NCBI RefSeq assembly: GCF_029784165.1
Contig: NC_073694.1
Coordinates: forward strand, 50,687,674-50,751,673
DNA: 64,000 nt
Reading direction: 5' to 3'
Source: Wyeomyia smithii
Taxonomy: Eukaryota > Arthropoda > Insecta > Diptera > Culicidae
Shown: positions 55,982 through 64,000 of the stretch, piece after piece
Layout of the letters: each line of letters opens with the position of its first letter
Position numbering within the stretch: position 1 is the stretch's first letter
Notes under the pieces: model-generated
Told to the model about the DNA's origin: nothing
What the model saw: the letters and a program-made list of their open reading frames with translations, nothing else
The model's database searches: none
Position numbers and translations under genes: made by a program

Positions 55982-58871
55982 TTAGATGATCCCGTTCAGC
56001 TGACCACACTTGGTATCCTGTATGAGCTGGTTCATACGGTGTGCAAATGTTGGATAGTCCTGGGGAAATTAAAACAAAAATTAGTGTGCGTGTGTCAATG
56101 AAAATGACCAACTAACTTACCGTTGCCATGCACACCTCTTCAACCTGCTGCGATTCGGCAGAGAAACCGATGCCCGTGAATGTTTCATGCAGCAGCTTCA
56201 TCTCCACCTCGCCCATGCTGTACAGCACAGTCAGGAAAAGTTCATAATGCAGGATACCTTCCGGAGACATGAGGGCCTTGATTATGGCAGCCTCGAATGA
56301 TTGTAGCAGCTGGGTGCGGAAAAACTCCCGCTGATATAGCTTCCACCGTTCATGCAAAGTCTGCAGTGATTGCAGTGTGGCACGTGTAATGTGCGGATCA
56401 TTCGAACACACGATCGCCTGCCCGTACGCGTTCATGATTGCCGCAAACTGATCCGGATGCTCGAGCGTCGACTGTGGCTGTACAATGTCACCGGTTGCGG
56501 TGTGTGAAATTTGTTTCAGAACACTAGATTTGTAAAAGTACTGCCATCGGTGCAGCAAAATGCCGTTGAACAATAGATACAACGATAAGCTGAAGTCTGC
56601 GTGATCACTCTGTTCGCTCTTGCTGTTATATTCCGTGCAGAAAACCATCGGCAGCACATGCTCGATCGAGAAAACCATAATATCCGGAAGCAGTGAAGCG
56701 TTACCGGGCTGTTCCACTATAAGGAGGAACATTTTCAACAGTGTATTGAGCGAGTGAAATCTCTGGGCAGTAATTTGTTCCGTTTTGGGTTTCTCCAGTA
56801 GTAGCTGAATGATGCTCTTCAGAAACGCTTGGCCCAGCTGAATTTGCAGCGTTCGGAAAACGCCCAAACAAAAATCGAAAATCTGTTCAACCAAAACGCA
56901 ATTTTTACTGCTAGTAGCACTGTAGATGGTGAGGGTCTTCTCTATCACAGGTCTGTAAGCGCTGGCTAACATTTGCTTAACGGAATTGGTTTGTTCCTGG
57001 TAGTAATCTAGAAGTTCACGCAATGTCGTCAGCACGATCGTGGCAACCGAAGTGATTTTCTCCTCTTGACCATATTCCAGTGAAGAGTTGATAGCTCCAA
57101 AACTGTGTCCTAAGTCTAGCCTTATCAAATCACCAGCAATAAATGCAACATATTCCTGTAGAAGAGCAGCACGCCCTTCGAAGTTCTGCTCCTCGCTGCA
57201 GCATCCACTCCACGGAAGGACAAAGCAGTTGCAAACAGCCCGTCGAACGATGAGGGCCGCGCCCCTATCCAGATGGCGAAGGTCACTCTGGACCAATGGT
57301 TTGATTAGCTGCACGAGGTATTTCGGTCGTAGGTTGGCACTAACAGCGAGCAGCAGCTGAGCCGCGGCACTGGTCAACGTTTTCAGCTGATCTCGCTTCA
57401 CTTTGGTGGGAGGCGCCAGAAACCTTGGAATGCTTCCCACGAAATGCATCATCTCGTCCTCTCCGAATGGAATGTGCGCAACGAGCAACAGACTCCGTAG
57501 CGTGATAAGCGTTTGAGCTATCACTTCCACCAGCTCACTGGCCAGCGACGCGGACTGGGCGAAAAAGTACTCCAGTGGATCGCCCGCGGCACTGGAGACT
57601 GCATCAACCAATTTGACCAGCGATTGCATTAGAAATCCCAGCGAAGCGTTTGTTCGCTCGGAACGCTCGTACAGTACCGGACTGATTCGGGTTATGATTT
57701 GGCACAGGGATATAAAATCACGCAACTTGCAGCGCAATCCGGTACGACTATCATCGTCCAACGTTAACTGTCCCGGCGTAATTAGACTCGCTCCATGACG
57801 TAGAATTCCGACCGTTGCTAAAACTTCCGCATATGGACTGCTGTCGTTGGATACGAATTCAGCAAACACAGCATCGTACACTCGAACTGGATCGACCTCG
57901 GCTATCATCGCAATAGTATCCATACACTGATTGAAGAAGTGCTGTAGCTCGGTTTCATTCTGAAAGTTAAGTACTGTAAAAATCATTTTAACATCTGACA
58001 AGTTAAATCCTACCTCATCATCCAACTCTTCACTGTCAAGCATCTCCAAATGCTGATCGAAATCGTACTGAAACAGCATCCGTTTGACCGTTCCGGAAGC
58101 CAACGCCACCAGTTTATCTACATACTTGCCGCCAGCAGCAGCCGCATTTGTCTCACTGCCTGTTGAGTTTTGCACGATCGGGTTCCAAATCGCGAGTCGT
58201 TCAGTAAACGCCAGCGCTCCATACCCGAAAAAGGTATACTGAAACAGTGAATTCAAATAACTTATGGCTGGGAAATTCGGATCTTTGCTCCATTTGGCCC
58301 ACTGCTGGGTGGTGAAAAGTCGCAACAGTTCCGTTAGCTTATCCTGGTACAGTTCGTTAGACAGCTTAAACAGTGTAGGTTGCTGCAGGAGATCGATGAC
58401 GCCAGTCGCAATTACGGTAGGTAGCGGTAACGCTTTCTGTCGGTAGAACAACTCCGAAATCGTCGTTATGGCAGAAACCGATACGTCACTGTAGGACTCG
58501 TTCCAGCGGGCCAACATGAACAGGCTCCGAAAGAAATTTGGTGATGTGATGTTATCCAGCGGAGCCCACGAAAATATTTGCTGCACGCAGAGCAGCAGAT
58601 CCAGTGTGGCCTGCTCAACGCGGGAATCGTCGCCGAACGGAGCCGGCAGATGGACTAGATTCAATCCGTTTTTGCAGCTGGTTCGTGTGATGCACAGCTC
58701 GGCATACTTTTCCAGTATGTCAAACACAGCCGGGAGGTACATGGAAACGCAGTAGGATAAGTACTTTTGCCGGTCACTGGTGATGTCCGCCCTGGTGCTG
58801 GTAATCTCGTCGGATGTCGCCCGGAGCAGTGTGATTCCCAGGGTGAATTTGGTACGTAGTAGTTCCATTAC
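55982..58871 (-). CDS. XPO6: Exportin-6, C-terminal exons (partial gene)
   Basis: Three coding exons: 58014-58871, 56121-57959 and 55982-56059 (stop TAA at 55982-55984), about 924 residues. An acceptor AG precedes 58871, with codons GTA ATG GAA following, so coding continues upstream; roughly 150-200 N-terminal residues are missing. Matches to exportin-6 proteins include MELLRTKFTLGITLLRATSD, the EELDDE box, LRCKLRDFISL, QFAAIMNAYGQ and the C-terminal DYPTFAHRMNQL. Exportin-6 is a RanGTP-dependent importin-beta-family carrier made of HEAT repeats that exports actin and profilin-actin from the nucleus. No lesion is seen, so this is a live host gene. The long upstream intron is filled with retroelements. 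Confidence 0.9.
56060..56120 (-). other. 61-nt last intron of exportin-6
   Basis: Donor GCAACG|GTAAGTTAG and acceptor TTTCCCCAG|GACTAT. Removing it joins CMAT to DYPTFAHRMNQ in frame, restoring the conserved C-terminus. Confidence 0.9.
57960..58013 (-). other. 54-nt in-frame intron of exportin-6
   Basis: Donor GAG|GTAGGATTT and acceptor AACTTTCAG|AATGAA. Its length is divisible by three with no stop, so naive translation adds 18 residues (VGFNLSDVKMIFTVLNFQ) that break homology just after EELDDE. Confidence 0.8.
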
Positions 58872-58934
58872 CTACAAAAAAAAACGGAGAAATAAATATT
58901 GCATTAAGTAATTGTTTAACAGAAAAAACAAACG

Positions 58935-61740
58935 AATGTCACATTGGACAATCAGCACCGATTTGCACCGATCGGCATACCCAGGTAAATCGAGGGGGTC
59001 TCGTCATGGAAGCCTACGCAGGGCAAAGCGAACAAACTTCCGCTGAACGGCTTCAATCCTCTGTGTGTCATTTTGATGCAAAGGACACCAAATTATTGCA
59101 GTATACTCCAGTATTGGGCGTACCAGAGCACAGAATAGAGCCTTTAGGCAATAAATGTCGCGGAATTTCTTAGAAAATCTTAAGATAAACCCTAACTGGG
59201 AAGAAGCCTTCGAAAAGTTTAGCTTCGAATCAAGTAGCAATCCTAGATCTTTTACTGTCGTTTCACGCTTCGAATCAGTACCAAAAAGCGAGTAGTTGTG
59301 ATGGTATAGAGCACGCTTACGGCCAAACGAGATTGCTGAGCATTTAGACACGTTCAGGGACATCCGGTTGATGCAGCACCAAGTTCCAAACAGCTCCAGT
59401 TGCTAATGGAGGAAGGAAGCGTCAGCGTGGTCCTTTATGACGAAGTATAGCTTAAGGTCGTCAGCGTACGATTGCTTGAAGCATTTGATGGTGCTGTGAA
59501 CATCGTTCATATATAGCAGGAAAAGAAAAGGAACGAGATGGCTGCCTTGAGGGACTCCAGACGAGACAGCAATTGGCGATGATACAAAATCACCGATCTT
59601 CACCAACATATTCCGGCAGATGAGGTAAGATCGTACCCAGGCCAGCAAGTTATTGTCGATGCCCATACGGTCAAACTTCGCCAGTGCAATTTCGTAATTC
59701 ATCTTATCAAATGCTGCGGAGAGATCTGTATAGATAGCGTCTACCTGATGTCCATTTTCTATCTCTCGTATGATAAACGACGTGAAGGTGGCTAAGTTTG
59801 TCGTAATTGACCTCTTAGGCATAAAACCATGCTGTTCCGGCGGAATGCAATGCGATTTATTTTGGAATAACGTTTCAAAAACAATAATTTCAAAAAGCTT
59901 AGAGGTAGCACTCAAAGCAGCTATACCGCGATAGTTCGAAACCGTTCGCTTGCATCCTTTTTTGTAAACGGGGAAAACAAAAGGATCTTTCCAAGAATTA
60001 GGAAAAACACCAGATGATATAGACAGATTGAACACAGTTGCTAGCGGTATTGCGAGCGATTCAAGGCAACGTTTCAAGACTAACGAAGGAATTCCGTCTG
60101 TACCGCACCCTGTAGAGGATTTGAGCTGTTTTCCTGCTTTAGTCACCATATCACTAGTGATTGACATTTGTATGTTGGGGGCAGAAGTTCTAGGTACATT
60201 GCTAGCGGCGGTCATGATTTCTTCGGTGCTAAGGATCCGCTTAGTCTGTACCATTGGTCATGCACGAGAGCAATCCGGTTTCTTTCCTTTGCTCGGTAAC
60301 GTGATACCAGAAGTTTTTCGGGTTGGACTTAAGGCGTTGCTGAAGTCGGTTTAGATGGGAATTGTGCAAGTGGTTGTTCAGCTCTCTGTATTCAATGTTC
60401 GCGTAGACGTCCGGAGCTTTGGTCCGTGCGGTGCTTGCTATGTAATCTGAGTGCGGATCTTTTCCTTCTCTTCAGTAACCTTAATTGCGAATTGGACCAG
60501 GCTGGTTTTGCAGTTTTCAGGCAATGTATACGTGGCACAAATTGATCGATGGCATACAACAGGATGCTAGACAAAGTAGATGCCGCGCAATCAGCATCAA
60601 GATCACGGAATGTCTCCTCCCAATCGATACTTGCAAGGAACGCGTTCATGTCGTTGAAATTACCTTTGCCAAAATCGTACAACACACTATCAATCACGTC
60701 ATTGAAACAACTTTCCAAATTCACTGGCAAAGTTATTACGAAAGAAGGATGATGTCTGCAATCCTTTACGAGAGGTGCAGGAGCGCGAGAGACTGAACAA
60801 TCCAAGCCTATTTCCTTGCTAATGAAACAGAGATCAAGCGTACGTCTGTTACTATTTAATATCTCATTGACCTGTTTGAGTCCTATGGCTATGGCTATTG
60901 TACAGCACATCCAACAAATTGATTGAAGCCGGTCTAAGCGAAGAGCGGCCAGGATCCGGAAAGAAGAAGCCACGGGAGTCTTGCTTGATTTCGCGCAGGT
61001 TAAAATCGCCGAGAATTACGATATTGTCTCTTGCACCCATCTGGGAGACAATCCATTCGAGCGAACGTAAATGCTGCTCAAGGAGGCAACTATCATTTAC
61101 GCGATCTGGCGGAATGTACACGATACAAATAAAATGCGTAACTCCGGAGCTGGTGATCGCCGCCCACAGATTTTCAACTGTTGATCCCCCGGGAGGATGC
61201 AATATGCGAGACTTGTAACAGGACCTTACAGCCAGCAGAACACCGCCACCTGAGCGCTGATCTTGACGGTAGACCGTAAATCAATCATCAAAAAAGTTGA
61301 GTGGAGATTGTGTTTTCGTTGAGCCATGTTTCTGTGAATGCATAGATGTCGTAGCACGCATCGTTACACGCCAGTTGATAGTCTATCTAGCTAGAGTTGA
61401 TACCACCAACAATTTGATAATATATCAAAAATTGAGAAAGTGTAGCCGGATTCCTAGGAATGGAGAGCGCGTCAGATCGAGAAACACTGTCAAACCACGA
61501 ATACTTGCCAAGACTGGCAGTTTGGAAGCCCATTTCATCAACACTACGTCTTCATCAAATATTGATTCAAAGAGTTCAGATCTAATGAAAAACCTTTGCT
61601 CTACGAAGCTAAATATTTTGAACACAAATAATGTTCGAACTTTCGTAAGTTATAAAAGAGGGGAGGTGCTAGACTATCTACATGACTGTTTGGTGAATCG
61701 TTTCAGGAATCCCAACCAGTACCAATCTACAACAGAACTC
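58935..61740 (-). pseudogene. CR1/Jockey-group non-LTR element in exportin-6 upstream sequence
   Basis: On the minus strand the endonuclease starts near 61400 (DIYAFTETWLNENT, then RSGGGVLLAV, CIVYIPPDRV, NIVILGDFNLRE), with a linker to about 60390. RT follows at 59403-60254 (GVFPNSWKDPFVFPVYKKG, SNYRGIAALS, HGFMPKRSI, YTDLSAAFDKM, GVPQGSHLVPFLFLLYMND, catalytic YADD), and the RT end is at 59004-59363 with RRLP then an in-frame TGA where Trp is expected. It stops near 58935 without a recognisable 3' end, so it is 3'-truncated. The stretch 61440-61740 may be the end of ORF1. It is related to the copy at 42251. Confidence 0.85.
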
Positions 61741-61744
61741 TAAT

Positions 61745-62410
61745 GGTCCAGACATCATCATCCTGCAGTATGGGGGCATATAAAGCCACTTGTCTAGCAA
61801 TAGAATCAATACAAGACGCGTTTGGTGGAATACTGAACTTGCGAAAATACGCTAGAATTGCATAAGGGTTTGAAACAAAATCAATGCTTGTAAAACAGCT
61901 CGATGGGGTTCTAAAAAATCTCTTTCAAATACTTTTCGAAGGATGTTCAGAAGCTTGCCAGCTGTTAACAATCGAGCCAATAAAATGGGTTTCAGATGAT
62001 TTTCTGCCATATAAGACTCCGCCTACTCCGTGATTAAACAGAATTCCAAGATCGTTGATCTGACTTACGCGTTCAAGGACAGCTCCATCTTACCAGATGG
62101 TAATCAAATGAAATGGGCACATAACAACGATGGAATGTTATAATCACACATTTAACGAAGCTTATTGTTAGCTTTGTTGCTGTTACACCAGTCAGCAAAG
62201 GTGCCCAATAGTACTCGCAGACGGTGGCAGTTCTAGACAGTTTTCACAACAAGGTCTTCAGACCGTCGGCGTATACCAATATGCACCCCGCATCCAGCAG
62301 AATGATGATGTCGTTGAAGTACAAGGCAAAACAGCAAAAGACCTAGATAACTGCCTTGAGAAACTCCGAAAGTGTTGCGAAAAGCACGTGAAACTGTGCA
62401 ATCCAGCTTG
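61745..62410 (-). pseudogene. Heavily decayed RT of the same group
   Basis: Minus-strand pieces read SFSGVSQGSYLGLLLF near 62380 (GVPQGSHLGPLLF type), ILVYADG near 62270, and FADWCNSNK near 62190. The order fits RT blocks around the YADD box, with many stops. It lies directly upstream of the better-preserved element. Confidence 0.6.
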
Positions 62411-62544
62411 CCGCCTGAAAGATACGAGCTTATTCATGAAGTCAGTCTCTCAGGCCACGTGTCGTACCGACGACTTCTCTCGTAGTCGTTTCGATGGCAC
62501 CATGCATATTTTCCACAGTCCATCCATATTGTCTAGCCTAAGGC

Positions 62545-62870
62545 TGGGGCCTAGCGTGGTTGGTAACGGCTCCGCCAACCACGCTCGACGCCTCGGTTCG
62601 AATCTCAACGTCGACATAGGTGTCGATGATTGTGGGGTGGCGTGATCCACTCACAACCAACCCAACTGGTCTAGATTCAATCCTAGCCGACACCGTGAGA
62701 TTTTCTGAGGCGAAAAATCGCTGGAAACATGCCTTCAATCGCATGAGGAAGTAAAGCCGTCGGCGCCGGTCCGTTTATCAACGGGTCGTTATTTAGGGTC
62801 CTGGGTGGAGTCGCCTCCCGGGCAACAGTGGCGGAACTAGACTGACGGAAAATAAGCGAGAATAAAAAAA
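62545..62870 (+). mobile_element. tRNA-derived SINE
   Basis: It starts GGGGCCTAGCGTGGTTGGTA, has box B GGTTCGAATCT near 62596, and ends GAAAATAAGCGAGAATAAAA. Same family as the three other copies. No clear target-site duplication. It separates two RT relics. Confidence 0.88.
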
Positions 62871-62889
62871 TCATGGCGCCCATTCATTT

Positions 62890-63480
62890 GAGTACTCGAG
62901 CGTTGACCGTGCTAAAGCGCAATTTAGAACCTTCAAGCAGTACATATCCTATTAGTATTTGCTAAACCGAAAACGAATTCTCACTGAGAGAAGGTTGTTG
63001 GAATCAGAGAAGTGCCCCAAGGTCCTTCACGGTACACTCGCGTTTCAAAACTGTGGCGCTCAAGACGTAGTAGTTGAAGGCTAGCTGTCGCTCAAAGAAT
63101 ATCACAAGACATTTAGAAGCACTAAGAACCATGCAATTTTTTTACACCAAGCTACAAATACATCTAGTTCATTATGCAGAAAGAAGGCAGCACTTGTTCT
63201 TTTGTAACGTAGTAAAGCATTAAGATCATCATCGTAAGATATCTTCTGGCATTTTAAGACGTGGTTTACATCATTGATGTACAGCAGAAACTGGAATGGT
63301 TCAATATGAAAACCTTGTGAAACGCCAGATTTCACTTGGAATGGTCACCTAATTTGACGGAAGTATTCCTTTTAGTCATGTACAAACGCAGCCAAGAATT
63401 AAGACTGCCGCCAATTCCTAATCTTTCGAATTTAAACAAAGCTATTTTGTAATCCATTTTATGAAATGCAGCAGATCTGC
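62890..63480 (-). pseudogene. Third CR1/Jockey-group RT relic
   Basis: The minus-strand frame 63102-63335 reads SGVSQGFHIEPFQFLLYIND and, at the catalytic position, YDDD. The part to about 63480 reads like the AAFHKMDYKIAL block upstream of it. The downstream end near 62900-63060 is decayed. Older than the 58935-61740 copy. Confidence 0.65.
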
Positions 63481-64000
63481 GGTACGATGAAAAATATAAG
63501 ATTAGTGGTGAAAGACCGTTTCTGTATGTAGGAAGAGCGGTTTCTTTTCTCAGATTTTTAACATCCTTGCAGTTGCCATTTCAGATTTCGTTGCAAGCGA
63601 GTAAGATGTGCGTGAAACAACTGCTTATTGACACTTCTGTATTGCATATTAGCTTTTTAGGACGACTAGAAATTTAATAGTACGGTACAACAATTTCAAG
63701 CGCAGTAAATCGTGGGATTTGCCCCACATTAAAGCTCAAACAGGACATTCATGTGAAAACTCATGGAATCAACTAGGCGCAATCTATTAGAAACTGTTTC
63801 AACTGACCGAAACCATCACTTAAGCCGAGCTTGGGCTGTTCTGTTAAATCGTATCGTTACTCACTCCTCGAAAAGTTGTGCGTTTTTGTAATTGGTAATT
63901 TTTTGTACAGTGCCACAAACCTCTGGCATAGAGAATTGGTAGGAGTAAAAACGTGAACAAGCCATCAAGTCCATCTATTTGTATGCATGTCGATCACCAA
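63481..64000. other. No recognised feature
   Basis: Mixed AT-rich DNA at the window edge; no exportin-6 N-terminal exon was recognised here on the minus strand. Confidence 0.4.

Noticed and set aside
57088..57360. Plus-strand frame opposite exportin-6
   Set aside because: Shadow of the exportin-6 coding strand.
1..64000. Integrated viral sequences
   Set aside because: All reverse-transcriptase-like frames fit retrotransposon families; no frame resembled a viral capsid, glycoprotein or RNA polymerase.

Overview
This window reads as non-coding-rich dipteran nuclear DNA, most likely a culicine mosquito. The evidence is one spliced host gene with very short introns (54 and 61 nt), and a dense mix of TE types common in mosquitoes: Penelope-like, I-clade, Jockey-clade, RTE-like, R1-like, Loa-like and BEL/Pao relics, tRNA-derived SINEs, and many hAT and TA-flanked MITEs. 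The species cannot be fixed from sequence reading alone.

Layout. 1-4125: a Penelope-like retroelement with 1-kb inverted arms and a broken RT/GIY-YIG gene, followed by a MITE (to 4681). 4690-18300: eroded non-LTR relics (R1-like, Loa-like), a BEL/Pao scrap, a SINE and long AT-rich stretches. 18299-18901: a 76-bp tandem duplication and a TA-flanked MITE. 20256-25907: a near full-length I-clade element with an intact ORF1 and a broken ORF2, bounded by a probable target-site duplication. 26252-28357: a SINE and a 1.7-kb non-autonomous hAT, each with clean target-site duplications. 28380-31603: AT-rich repeats, a Loa 3' fragment, a GC-rich block and another SINE. 31.7-36.04 kb: a complex tandem array of non-coding units, each pairing a TATA box with a small hairpin plus AAATAAA on the minus strand. 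I could not assign it to any known family. 37.5-39.8 kb: a hAT MITE, palindromic repeats and a Tc1-like transposase relic. 39.8-45.0 kb: a Jockey-clade copy (minus) split by a CR1-like insertion (plus), next to an RTE-like copy. 47009-51417: a second, longer copy of the same Jockey family with a perfect 15-bp target-site duplication. 51.5-54.5 kb: a CCCGAA-rich hAT MITE, then a pogo-like element with a hAT nested inside it. 55982-58871 (minus): the only host protein gene recognised, the C-terminal exons of exportin-6. 58.9-63.5 kb: CR1/Jockey-group RT relics and a SINE, apparently within the exportin-6 upstream intron.

How it fits together. Apart from exportin-6 nothing here looks like a cooperating gene set; the window is layered TE insertion and decay. 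Nested junctions order several events: a CR1-like copy entered Jockey copy 1, and a hAT entered the pogo-like element. The best candidate for something undescribed is the TATA/hairpin array at 31.7-36.0 kb.
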